The position numbers were made by a program, and so were the translations under genes. From Argopecten irradians (taxonomy: Eukaryota > Mollusca > Bivalvia > Pectinida > Pectinidae): DNA of 64,000 nt. The stretch spans positions 5,136,255 through 5,200,254 of the forward strand of contig NC_091134.1 of the NCBI RefSeq assembly GCF_041381155.1, in the 5' to 3' direction. The notes beneath the pieces are model-generated. The model saw only the letters and a list, made by a program, of their open reading frames with translations. It did no database searches and was not told the origin of the DNA. This document shows, one piece after another, positions 1 through 13,200 of the stretch. The stretch's first letter is position 1, and each line of letters opens with the position of its first letter.

Positions 1-2484
1 AATGTGAACATATCGGGATATTGATACCGTTATATTTCTTTCATTTGTTTTTAAAATCTTATACACGTTGATTGATCTGCATTCCTTTCAGAACTTTAAT
101 GAATTATTCTGTCTACAGTTGAAGCATTTTCCTTTGATGAAATGTGTATTTAAATGTTTAATGCCAAATTATGATAGTTAATTTAACTTGTTTCATAATT
201 GTACACAATTTTATATGTTCTTGGAAATATTTCTGAATGCTTTAGAAACAAGTGATTATGATATTTGAATTTATTGGGAATATATTTAGCAAAAAGCTTA
301 CTGATGGTTTAACGAATAATTCTATAAAGAATAGTATATAAGTAATGTACATACAATCATGATTTCAAAACACAAATATTTTATCAACCAGATTTCACTC
401 CTGATTTTACCACATCAAAAATGTCACGAATATAGGTTGTGTTGATAATTATTTACTGTTATTTGGTTAATTATTTTGTTTAAGATCTTGGAATTCCATT
501 GTTCAATATTTTTTTTTCTAAACGATATATTTTTCAGTGTCTCAATATAATAATTCTTTGCTTTTGTGCATTGCTTGTGTGTTCATTTTCAGATGTTTTT
601 GATGTCTCTAATTTCTTCTTACACTTTAAAAAAACATCACGGAGGGTTTTGGAATTAAAAAAAGTAGGAATCGCATACTTTTACTACTTATGACATATTT
701 TGTGCTTAGAGTAATTTTCACGCCATTATTGAACTGTTTACCAGGTAGTTAAGATATAACAAATATATCTCCAGCACATTACTAGTATCTATAAATAGTC
801 AAATCTTGATTAAATTTATTATTGTTTTCTTACCAATTTCTAATTCCTTAATATATTGTACATTTGGATAAAATTGAATGAGACAATCTTTTACATAATT
901 TTCTTTTCTTTTTTGTATGCATTTTTCAAAAGTAATGTTGGATGTCTTTTTATGAGTTTTTATCAATGAACAGGGCACATCCTGTTACGTGACTAGAAAT
1001 ATAATTTTTTTTTTAGAATTTTAGCTAAATGCTGTAACAAAGCACACACAAGATCTTACACACTTACATCAATCATCTGTTACAAGGACTGCCATTATAA
1101 CATGTTTGTATTTGGGGACAACATGAAACGCTAAAAAGGTAACTTTTTCTGACAGTAGATTGTACCCAAAATATCTGTTTAGATTTGTTAACCACTGGAC
1201 AAAATTTGATATGAAACATTTTATTTTAAAAAATCCAAGGATGAACAAATTTATTATTTTATTACATAGAGACTAGTATAGTGCTATACTGTTTAAATCA
1301 GTTCCTTTTAGCGCTAAAATTCACAATGGAAAATTGCTGATAAAACGTTCGTTAGGTAAAATAAAAGGAAAACTATCGCACCAAAATTTCACTTTTCATT
1401 GCAAACCTTTTTGAACGTTTAAAATAATTTCAGATGGTATTTTGCTGCGTAACTTTACTAGGTATTTGTGCTAATAAATACATTGATAATGCTAAATGTT
1501 TGGAGAACATAGTATAATATTGAAATTCATCGCACACTACTGTGATATTACATTGTCCTTTCCTCTGATTTATCGAGCAGCATCCCTTTGTTATAATATT
1601 GTGTAATTACCTCCCCTAAATTTTCCTTCATTGTATCTACATTGTTATTTGTGTTGTAATTTAATTATTTCTGTTTTCTATTCTCTTCGTTACAATTTTT
1701 ATACACATACAAATTTTGTTTTTACACCAGAAATATTTGAGATGAATTCTCTGAAGAATTGATTATTTAAGATTAACGTTGTTCTATTTATTGTGTTCAT
1801 ATTAAAATAAATTCTGCCTCTATATAAGTTATCTGCTCATGGCGGTAGGAATCGATCATAGTTTGTATCAAAATGACGCTGTTGTTTTTTTTTCTCTAAA
1901 AATATGGTGTTATATTCACAAAAGCTTGCTGTAATGGTCAGAGTACCCACCTACAAGAGCAGATAATTCAGTAATATTGACGATGACGCTTTCTGTAGAA
2001 AATCATTATTTTTCTTTAGTTTTGTTGGAAAACCCAAAATCATATCTAATGCTAGCCCAAGCGTTTTGTTACACTACTCAGATCAAATAGGTTGTTCATA
2101 ACGTCATTAGAGTTAGCATTGCTTTTGATCCGAGGCTTCTTATTACCCATCAATAACGGTGGGCACGTTTAGTTGTAGCTGTTCAGGCAGACATGTTACA
2201 AACATATAGTTGAGCTAGTCGAAAGAAATAGTTTCTTTAGCACGCAAACTTTTCTTTGTTTTCAAATTCAACTATATATGTGTTGTTCAATTTCTTACAA
2301 ATAAAAAATTATTGATTCAAATTTTGCTTTGTTTTGATTTCAAAATGAAATGAGTATGAGAGCTAAAATTCTCACTGTTTGGTTTTGTTCCTTGGAGATA
2401 CCTTTTTCATTGTTCAAAAGGTAAGAAACTTCTAGTGGTCGAATGTTCGGTAGATAGTTAATATATCGTTATGTATCCTTGAAC
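1..2484. other. AT-rich intergenic DNA, no gene seen
   Basis: Long runs of A/T, frequent stops in all frames and no ORF with a recognisable domain. The open frames present are short and low-complexity. Nothing here is supported as a gene. Confidence 0.6.
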
Positions 2485-2836
2485 ATGTTGATCTAGGTAC
2501 TCCAAGAGACTCTGATGTACTAGGTTCTAGTTAAGTCTGTATCCATATGTACTCCAAGGGACTCTGCTGTACTAGGTTCTAGTTAAAACTGTATCCATAC
2601 GTACTCCAAGGGACTCGGCTGAACTAGTTTCTAGTTAAGTGCGAATTCATGTCGACTCCGCTGTACTAGGTTCTAGTTAAGTCTGGATTCATGTTGACTC
2701 CGCTGTACTAGGTTCTTGTTGAGTTCGTATTCATGTTGATCTACGTACTCCAAGGGACTTCGCTACACTAGGTTCTAGTTAAGTCCGGATTCATGTTAAT
2801 TCACGTACTCTAAGGGACTCCGCTGTACTAGGTTCC
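2485..2836. repeat. Degenerate tandem repeat, about 45-63-bp units, about 6-7 copies
   Basis: The phrase GTACTAGGTTCTAGTTAAG recurs with CTCCAAGGGACTC and ATTCATGTTGA blocks in the same order. Copies differ by substitutions, and some lack the CTCCAAGGG block, giving short and long units. The divergence between copies suggests an old, decaying array. Confidence 0.8.
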
Positions 2837-5800
2837 GAAGATAAATACGTGATCTATAAGTGCCGATATTCAAACTTCAGATGGCCAGTTGCAATAGGTG
2901 AAGGATACTTATTTGTGAACTAAAGATGTGCTATGGTAGTTTTTGTTGTGATCTTGTTTTCCTGGTATCCTGTACATACGACACCACGTCATTATCCATT
3001 TTGTTATTGTACCTAATAGAATATGCTCACCTTTAAAAAAATCTTTATATTCATGGGTCTGGTCGGATACACGTAAAGGGATGGTCATATCCAGCACTAT
3101 AGCGTTTTCTGTGTCTTTGGAGTAGCTTACAGTTGCAGCAGGATAGTTAGTTTATTGAGTCATTATACTGCTCTGGTAAGACAACTGAATTGCTTTACCG
3201 GATAAGTCTGATGTTTGGCTTATAATAAAACGGCAGAATATTTCGGGAGTATCCCCCAGTGGATAACATCGGCTTACTTGGGCAACTCTTTCTACTTTAT
3301 GTCGGTAGTGGTAACTTAAGTTTGTTTTAGGCAGTATCCGTCTGTGGCGTAGCTCTAGACATGTACAGTGGACATCATTTTGGGGAAACGTACAATTACA
3401 TTTATTTTGTAGATACAATACACAGGGTGTGTAAGATATTTTGCGTAAAGTTAGAGGAAACGCAGCAGTTGAACTTATCATTGTATTTCAAATTCGAGAT
3501 TGGTTTGAGGTTTGAAATAAAAAGAGTTCGCTCGCTCGCTCCCCTTTTTTTCCCCTCAGTTCCCGAAGAATAATTGATTTATTTGGTGTGGCCTAAGTAT
3601 TCCGTGTGCAGACGAAGGGGTAGTTATATGGCCATAGGTACATAATGTAACGGTGTTATATATTTACTACCACTAGTGAGAACCCTTTGATTGGGACATT
3701 TGACAGGGAATGAGAGATAGGGTTCGTGTAGTGCATACGTTCCCTTGTTTACCCGCGCTGGTTTGTAATTTACTTAATAGATAGTATTACACAGGAATGT
3801 ACCCGGAAGTAACCATAAGGTAAGTTATTACAAGCTTTTTTATCCTATTGGTTATTATACAATTCTTATCTTTATCGAATTTGATATCTTGATCAGAAGT
3901 GTGGACGTCTAGGCGGCATTTAGAATTGTCAAAACCATGTGAGAGAGTATCTGTCAGTAATAAAGAAAACTTGACACAATTTTAGGTTTAGGACCTCACA
4001 ATTTTTCAAGGAAAAATTTGATAATTCATAACTTAATTGTGATCAAGATATATATACATATTTTACCACCGAAAGTTGCCGGTAAGCTTTCAAAATGGAA
4101 GTTGATATTGTTCAAAGTAATTGTTCGTTCATATAGGAGATTTCAATAACGATACGTAGATCGAAGCCTAATGGCAACCGTGTTTTTTCTCGTGGCGGTA
4201 GAAAATGGAGTATAAACAGAGTAAAATATATGAATATCAGATGTGTATATCTATATGTTATTGTTAAATATTTTTATTTACACTTTTTAACATGAAAATA
4301 ACGCAATAGTTCTCGGATTGCCATACTGTTTATTACCAAAAAATGTAAACAAACATCCCAAGCGGCTGTGTTCACGGTCTCACCATGTTTATGAGTATAG
4401 ATTTACGGAATGGTACCTTTGAGCGCCCGGATGTACCTTTGTGTGACGTCTTCGCCATCTTTTCTGAAATCTCCCATATTTATCTTATAAAGTATTTTAC
4501 CACCGTGAGGTATAAAATACCCAGTTAGCGTCAAACCTGGCCGACAGTTTTGATCACGAGACAAACAATATTATATCATACTTATGCAAATGAGATCAAT
4601 ATCGATAAGCATATATTAATACTTTAAATATAAATTAGTACATGTATTATTTTGGTTTTAAATTTTAAAATCTTGCCTTGTAAATGTTTTGTAATTATTT
4701 TATTTTTGATAATTTGTCTTCTCCCTCCAAAGATGTCGTCAGTAACTGCTACAGCAATGACCTTACTGGTAACTTTCTTGTGTCTATGACTTCAATAATA
4801 CCGAAAGAATGATTCATAATGATAAAACACCACTGCCTCATAGATATAAACGTTATATAACCATTTCCGTATGAAAAGACACGCTATAAAATCAGTATAG
4901 ATCTTTTGAAAACATTCACTTACATGGCAATAAAACTATAAATATGTCAACCTTTGCCTTTTGACCAGTATAGTGTGTATAAAGCGGTGTAAGGCATTAT
5001 CAGTTGTTGGGCGATGTTATATCGTAGTCATCGTAGCTGCAATATTGTACCTCAAAAGACTTTTAGACAGATAATGGTGTCGTCTTTAGAGCTACAATTG
5101 GTGCCTATTACTGCTAATGGAGCAAAGTAACGATTATGCAAACAATTATAAAACGTTTATTTGTATTTTATCGTACATGTTTGATAACGCTTACCTACTA
5201 GGCAATAAAACTGAACCACATAAGATATAAAATTCCCGCCGAGACATTATTTTTTTACATAATACATATGAAAATCTTTCTGAAGGGAATTTAAACGACA
5301 AATCCGAAATTGTAGATTTGACGTCTTTTGAGCGGTACCTTAGATATTATGAATTTAGCATCTAAAACGTGCACGAGTTGCCTTTGATCGGATACGCGAT
5401 ACCTTTTTTACGTATAGAAACGTCTTCATGCTCTCCTCATTTGAGTCTAGATATACAAACATTATAAAACCAAATTTTATCGGATCTGTCTTTATTGGAA
5501 ATGTATATTCTTCCAAAGAAGAGATGATCGCAAAACTAAAAATACACATTATTTATACATAACATTCAGGTAGCACGTTCGTTGGTTTCCAATTTTCCTC
5601 TTCTATCAGTGACATATTAAATACCATGTAAGGTCTTCTTCACGAATATTTATGCTTTCTGAACTGTACAATTTTATAACTGACTAACTAATATAAATGA
5701 TAAGATCTTTTGTGTGCAGGAGATATAGATAAAACACTCTAGGCGTACCCTCAGTGACCTCTATCGGTCTTTATGATGTCACATGTATTGTGTCTGATGT

Positions 5801-6856
5801 CATTTGAGGTCAAAGTTATTGACACACATTGCTGCAAATTAACCGTGAGACTTTCGTGTATCTTTCTATATTGTTGAATAGAAATAAACATTATGTCATC
5901 GGAAATTAAAGCTAATGCTAAACGAAACAGACTTCGCATTGATTAAAATCACAGAATATACATTTTTTCTAAATTTTTAAAATACACGTTAGACTTACAT
6001 GATGAAAACGATGTTTTTATCTACTTATTATACGTTGTTTAGATGCCAATTCCATCGACATTGTCATATCTATATGTTTTAAAGTGATAATTATTTTACA
6101 GACACAACACAATATCTATATATAGTTACAGTCAGCATATACATTATAACCTCTGTAAAATATATTATTTATCATATCTAAACCGTATTTTTAATAAATA
6201 CTATAAAATCAGTATAATATCCCTCATTGATACGTATTAACAACAATACAATATTACAGTGTTCACGTTGATGTGAAGACTAAAATGTTAAAATACGATT
6301 GTACATATTTAGTTATGTTATCACCACAAGGCTTTGTACACGTAGCATACTGCATTAAGGGTATTCTCACCACGCTTTCAAAAATAGAAAGGAAAGATAT
6401 TTTGGGACATATATATATTATATTATATTTTCTAGTTATGTTTCCTTGTTTGTCAGCGTAATTAGTGATGTATCCGAGATACAGTACAACACGAGTCAAA
6501 CAACTTTACAAAGTGTCATATTGTACCGAAATGTTAATAAATAACTTGTTAAAATATTATAATGTTACACTGAAAATACACGTGTTCACATAGTACAAAA
6601 AACTAAACATTTTGATACACCACACTAACATTAATCTCAATGTGTTCACTATTGTACATTAGTGCCAGTATGGCTGTAATTATTTAAATACACAAGTTCA
6701 GCACAACCGTTGAAGATTGCTTTAAAAGTTACTGATGACACATGATGAATGATATTGGCAGAGTCACTGGATAACAGGTGACATGTTTTCTCTTCCATGG
6801 AAGATTTTTCCAGTTGTTCCACCAACTTTATTTATCCGACAACTGAGTAAGTGAAA
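2837..6856. other. Intergenic DNA, no supported gene
   Basis: Only short unrelated open frames are seen on both strands, with no signal peptide, domain or convincing splice pair. A GTAAGT preceded by CATAAG near 3815-3825 could be the donor of an untranslated exon, but nothing links to it. No structured RNA was recognised. Confidence 0.5.
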
Positions 6857-7230
6857 GAATGAAAGAATCTGACATGGATCTGTCAGAGGATATCTCAACC
6901 CGAGTGAAAGACTTTGGCTTGTCAACCCGAGGCTTGCCGAGGTTTGACAGCCAAAATCTTTCACGAGAGTTGAGACATCCCTGTCTATCTGACAGACCCA
7001 TGTAAGATTCTTTTTCTCCTATACTTTAACGAAACATTATGAAAATGTAGTCATAAAGAAATATTTCCAAAGCGCCGTCATCATGGGAACATTGCAGTGC
7101 GTCAAAATTAATGACGTCGTCTACAAATGTAATGATGACGTCACGTCATTGTCTAGCGTGTGTGAGCTGTCTTTTCCCTACCATGGCAAAAAAGACAGAA
7201 TGATCTTTTCCCTAGCAACCACGGGATATC
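6857..7230 (+). repeat. Dispersed repeat with imperfect terminal hairpin (MITE-like)
   Basis: Positions about 6857-6920 and 6945-7010 form an imperfect inverted repeat: GAATCTGACATGGATCTGTC on the left answers GACAGACCCATGTAAGATTC on the right. The following segment (about 7070-7230) is similar to the reverse complement of about 34145-34310, including a GACGTCGTC block, an ACGTCATTGTC block and TTTCCCTA followed by TAGCAACC. Two diverged copies in opposite orientation indicate a dispersed non-autonomous element. No transposase is visible. Confidence 0.55.
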
Positions 7231-8068
7231 CCTGAGAAGTATGGGAGAAAATTGAAAGTCCTGTCGTTAATACATTTAGGGTGACAATGAAGGTGACGAA
7301 ATCGGCTTGTCTTTATGTTGACTTTCCCATCGTAACCACAGATTGTTAGTTCGTTATTCACTGAAAATAGAAAATAAACAATAAAATCACGTAGATTGAC
7401 TTCTAGATAATTACAACAATAAGTCAATCGCTTTGTAATAATGGGTTTACTAATATTTCATCTAGCGAAGTATTTCGTTTACTGAATAAAACTATCCAAT
7501 CACTTCATCAATAATACAAGTAATGTCCCTGTATACCTTTCTGAAGGTGATTTCTCACGATTTGAATAAGAATAAGTCGAAGTCATGATTGACAGTGACA
7601 ATTCGAGAACTTTATAGAGGAATGATTATGTACCACTCTATGTAAGATGTAAGATGTATTTGACTTCATTGGTCTTTATTTGTGTGGAGGCCTGTTTCTT
7701 CTATACAAAATAATTTCAGAATCTGGCCAAACTATTCAATAGTATTGTGTTTACAGATATTTTTTCTGTTATGTTTCTCAACAGTTATTAAAGTAATCAA
7801 ACCTTGTAAAAGATAAGTTTCTTTTTCAGGATCATTTTTTTACATTTTGTGCGTTAAAAAAATAGAAACTGTATATCATAATTTTCATGAAACGTGAAAA
7901 TAACATTTCTCACTTTTTTTGAATTTGCACAATTTACCTATTGTAATAATATATATAATTCATCAATCTGGCAAATTCCAAATATTTGTGGAGAATTGTT
8001 TTTCGCGACCTAAGCAACATCCCGCGAAGCCATGAAAATAAGCCGTTGAAAATTACATAGTTACTTAC
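7231..8068. other. Region downstream of the last cyclase exon found; 3' end of gene not located
   Basis: The minus strand should hold the remaining 3' exon(s) of the cyclase gene, because the exon ending at 8069 stops at a donor in phase 2. A minus-strand open stretch at about 7212-7370 follows a TTTTCAG acceptor, but its phase does not match, so I do not join it. Confidence 0.4.
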
Positions 8069-8280
8069 GGAATATATGCTGCTTTCTTGTCGACGGCTGG
8101 CTGTTTAATATTTGGTAGAGGGAGTTTATAATTTTCGTACTCGGCCAGCTCTCCCGGATAGTCCACGTGTTTTATCTGTTTCGACACACGCTCCTCAGGG
8201 TTAGCGTCGTCAGTACATCGGAACGAGCACGTATCCTGCTTCCCGAAGAGCCAGTAGGTTTTCACTTTTCCTTTGCCCTG
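8069..8280 (-). CDS. Cyclase-like gene, late exon (end of cyclase domain and tail)
   Basis: Acceptor CCTACAG, donor GTAAGT. It begins QGKGKVKTYWLFGKQD, matching the KGKG-x(2)-TYWL end of class III cyclase domains, then a polar tail. It enters in phase 0 while exon 6 leaves in phase 1, so about 27-30 residues (the usual IHVS ... RG segment) lie in an exon I could not find. It leaves in phase 2, so at least one more exon follows. Confidence 0.75.
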
Positions 8281-8470
8281 CTGTAGGTTTATAACACATA
8301 CAAGGTTAGTTAAACACCTCGATACTATGAGAAAATTGGAAATGTTTACAAGGATAAACGAATCTTCAACAGTATGCTACAATGATTTAGCACTATAAAA
8401 AGGGCAAGAGTTCCATTACTACATATGGACTCAATACTAACATACTACAGCCTTCCAAAATACGCATGTA

Positions 8471-8548
<78 letters not shown>

Positions 8549-10239
8549 GGCATTACATACACAGACAGGAGGCAGCCCTTCAATGACTATGACTTTAACC
8601 TAATCAACCAACAAACCAATGTTTAGTCCTTCAGTTGAACTAATAATCGGAACTATAAAACACCTTGAGGCGCAACTAACCTTAATTTAGAATAAAATAA
8701 ACAAAATTCTAAAATCATTATGTAAAAATGAAAAAGGACCTAAATCAACCAGAAATATTACTTATTTGTCTGTTGATATTGCATTAAAACATCACTGAAA
8801 GTAGCACCAAGGGTCAATTGTCTGATACATCAGTAGTCATTTCAATTCAAATCTATTTAGACTTTAAATATTGCGCTACGTAACGCCATATGATGTTAAC
8901 ACAGTATCAGTAGGATAGAGGAGTTGAGCATCTAATTTTCAAGTGAGATAAAGCCTGATGTCTTATTCGTGGTAAGTCTATTGACTGGTATTGGAATGGG
9001 TTGAAGTTGGAGATATGTAGCTATAGTGAGAGCCCACACTGAATCAAGCTGGCTAAGGTCTCTATTAAAGGTCGCATGGATAGAATGGTACAATTCGCAG
9101 ATGTTAGTTTTCAATTTCAAAGTTGATTAGCTGCTATATGGACACCATTAAGAAGCGGTCACTAGGATTCGTGATTACGTATGAAGTTGGATATTGAATA
9201 TTGTTTGATAAAACTGTTTTGCTAATGAATACGTTTTGACCTTGCTAAATGAATACTATCTTGAAGTTTTAGGAGTGATACCCTATACAGATCTAGATCG
9301 TTTTAGTACCACAGTAATACCTTTCCAGTGTTAAACTCGTCGTATTTAGTACGTCTTTGCATCAAGTATATCCTTTCTTTTTGCAACACGCTGAAGGAGG
9401 AAAACGTCAAATGAATATGATTGGCTGAAACACAGATTGATACAATTGGCTAAAATACGAAGGAGGAATATGTTAAATGAATATGGTTGACTAAAATACG
9501 AAGGAGGATTACGTCCAATGAATATGATTGGCCAATATACGAAGGAGGAATGTGTCAAATGAATGTGATTGGCTAAAATACGAAGGAGGAATACGTCAAA
9601 TGAATATGATTGGCCAATATACGAAGGAGGAATGGGTAAAATGAATAATGATTGGCTTAAACACGAAGGAGGAATACGTCAAATGAATATGAATTGTTCA
9701 AATACGAAGAAAGAATGTGTCTAATGAATATGATTGGTTCAAATACGAAGGAGGAATGTGTCTAATGAATATGATTGGTTCAAATAAGAAGGAGGAATGT
9801 GTCTAATGAATATGATTGGTTCAAATACGAAGGAGGAATGTGTCTAATGAATATGATTGGTTCAAATACGAAGGAGGAATGTGTCTAATGAATATGATTG
9901 GTTCAAATACGAAGGAGGAATGTGTCTAATGAATATGATTGGTTCAAATACGAAGGAGGAATGTGTCTAATGAATATGATTGGTTCAAATACGAAGGAGG
10001 AATGTGTCTAATGAATATGATTGGTTCAAATACGAAGGAGGAATGTGTCTAATGAATATGATTGGTTCAAATACGAAGGAGGAATGTGTCTAATGAATAT
10101 GATTGGTTCAAATACGAAGGAGGAATACACGAAATGAATATAATTGGTTGAAAAAAACGAAAAATACTTATACTGAACAGATATTATCAAAATTATTATT
10201 GAACTGAATGAATAAGTAAATAAAATAATAAACCGATAA

Positions 10240-10274
<35 letters not shown>

Positions 10275-13200
10275 TACGTCGACTGGAGTTCTTCATCCAG
10301 AATGCCTTTTTAACCATTTCTCCGAAAATCAAATACCTGGGTATTTTCTTCCCGATAATGCCAGACATTACTGAACCTAGATAAATATATAAATCAATAT
10401 ACAATTTAAAAGCACAGATTTGAAAAATCAAAATATTTGATATAACTTACGCTATAACATCACATAAATCTGTTATAATTAATTGTCTCTTTGTTTCTGG
10501 CTTTCTGATTGGCCTATTCATTTTTTTTTATTCCACGATGAAAAAAAATCCGAGAAAGGCGCGGAAACCCGATGTTATCGTGTATGCTACGCGGATTCAC
10601 ACAGTTTGCAAACAAAATTTCTTTCATACCCCGATGAAATAAAAAAAAAAATAGTGACTTCAATGCTTAAATGAAATCGGTTTTAACAAAATGAAATAAT
10701 TATCTTACCCGTGTTGATTCCAATTTTCAGTTGCACTGGTCCAAAGTCCGCCAGAATGAATTGTTTCTCGTGAACCAGTTGGAGTAATTCTAAGGAAATA
10801 TCTGCGATGGTCGACATGTGTCTATCATCTTCTCGCCCTGTCATACCTGTTACAGATTACGGAGTACTGAGTAGGAGTACATTAAGGGAGATAACTCAAT
10901 CAAGTGTTATTTATTATAAGACAATAGGAAAATAAAACCCTCATTTAAAGATGACAATCATGATTTATCATTTACTTCTTGATTTTGTGGGAAAGTGAAC
11001 ATATCACAAAGACAAATAAACAAAAATAAATAAATTAATGAACTAATCAATTAAAAAATGAAAATAAAGGTGTTTTCTGTTTAGAATCATTTCATAGAAT
11101 TCACAGAAAAGAGTTCTAAAATATTTCGCTTGCCCCCATCACCTGTAACCAAAATTTACTGGTTTTGACATATCCTATTTACACACACATTTATGTACCA
11201 TAAAGATTCACACATAATTGATTTCCAATGCTAATTATGCATCTTGTGATTGGCCATTTGTCACTGACCGCTGTGGGACACCGTGCTAGATCTGCATCGT
11301 TTGATTGGTCAAAACCTTGACTAAGCCCGTGAAAAAACCGGGAAACCCCCACTATAGGAACCCCACTTCCGAACTTTAGAAGTCATCTAAGAAAACATTC
11401 AAGAATTAACTACACTTGTATTCATTTATAGTTTAAATCTTCCCTTCAGTCAACTCTATTCTACAACATTTTATGTTTGAAATTTTGGGTGATTTGATTT
11501 AATATCACTTTGCGTCCTGCATATTGTTTTCCTCGTGTTTTGATTGTTGTCCAGAGTGAGGTTATGTATAATATGTTATTTTCACTTCTATGGTGTTGTT
11601 TTCATTAACCTTTGTTAAAATGATCCAAGAAATTTCAAATAATACTCCTTTATTTGAGCCACCCTATTGTTAAGTGTTTATTTCATGAAAATTTGAGCAA
11701 ATGAGCAAACAAGAAGCCTAGAAGCCTTTCTGTATTGGATATTGATAATCAAATTATTTTGTTCTTTAGCAAGACAAAATATGGCTGTTTCGTCCACCAG
11801 GACACGGAAATAATGGCCCGGGACAAACTAATTGAAAGGCGGACACACTATTTTGAAAGACGTCGAATAATAACTTAATAGGAGGCGCCTAAGACTAAAC
11901 CCTCAAATGTAAGGACGAGGTAAGGAGGAAAATATCATTCATTCGATTCTTTTAATTATTATGATGTATGTTATAAATTATATCACATATTTACGGGATG
12001 AAATGACATTTTTGAAGAATGTACTATAAATAGCGCAATTACCTGCCACTATCCTGTTGCTATCCCTAAATATCTGACGTCCTGACTTACCTACCACTAT
12101 CATACTGTTATCCCTAAATGTCTGACGTCATGACTTACCTGCCACTATCATGCTGCTATCCCTAAATGTCTGACGTCCTGACTTACCTGCCACTATCAAC
12201 TGTATCCCTAAATGTCTGCGTCCTGACTTACCTGCCACTATCATGCTGCTTTCCCTAATGTCTACTGACTTACCTGCCATATCATGCTGCTTCCCTAAAT
12301 GTCTGACGTCCTGACTTACCTGCCACTATCATGCTGTTATCCCTAAATGTCTGACGTCCTGACTTACCTGCCACTATCATGCTGCTATCCCTAAATGTCT
12401 GACGTCCTGACTTACCTGCCACTATCATGCTGTTATCCCTAAATGTCTGACGTCATGACTTACCTGCCACTATCATACTGTTATCCCTAAATGTCTGACG
12501 TCCTGACTTACCTGCCACTATCATGCTGTTATCCCTAAATGTCTGACGTCCTGACTTACCTGCCACTATCATGCTGTTATCCCTAAATGTCTGACGTCAT
12601 GACTTACCTGCCACTATCATACTGTTATCCCTAAATGTCTGACGTCATGACTTACCTGCCACTATCATGCTGCTATCCCTAAATGTCTGACGTCTTGACT
12701 TACCTGCCACTATCATGCTGCTATCCCTAAATGTCTGACGTCATGACTTACCTGCCACTATCCACTATCCTAAATGCTGTTATGACACCCTATCCCTAAA
12801 TGTCTGACGTCATGACTTACCTGCCACTACCATGCTGCTATCCCTAAATGTCTGACGTCATGACTTACCTGCCACTATCATGCTGCTATCCCTAAATGTC
12901 TGACGTCCTGACTTACCTGCCACTATCATGCTGCTATCCCTAAATGTCTGACGTCCTGACTTACCTGCCACTATCATGCTGCTATCCCTAAATGTCTGAG
13001 CGTGGAATGCGTCGTTATTTTCCACCAGTTTCTCTATCGCGTTATTGAGATTTGTCAGCAGTTCTACCACTACAGCCGTCGAACAAGACGAGGTGATGGA
13101 ATGGAAGTTATACACATCAAAGAACATCACAGTCATTGATTTGATGTTCTCCGCGTGTCCAATCATGTCCTTTTGAAATTTCTTTGCCACAACCTCCGGG

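Noticed and set aside
7212-7427. Minus-strand open frame as the 3' exon of the cyclase-like gene
   Set aside because: A good TTTTCAG acceptor is present, but the phase does not match the donor at 8069 and no similarity is seen.
8932-9120. Minus-strand open frame as the missing cyclase exon
   Set aside because: No acceptor in a workable phase, and the translated sequence does not show the GG-F-x(4)-RG pattern expected.
9346-9558. Minus-strand 70-codon frame as the missing cyclase exon
   Set aside because: Most of it is the 41-bp minisatellite. The stretch after CTCCTTCAG (RVAKRKDILDAKT) is suggestive of the cyclase family, but its phase gives a stop when joined to exon 6.
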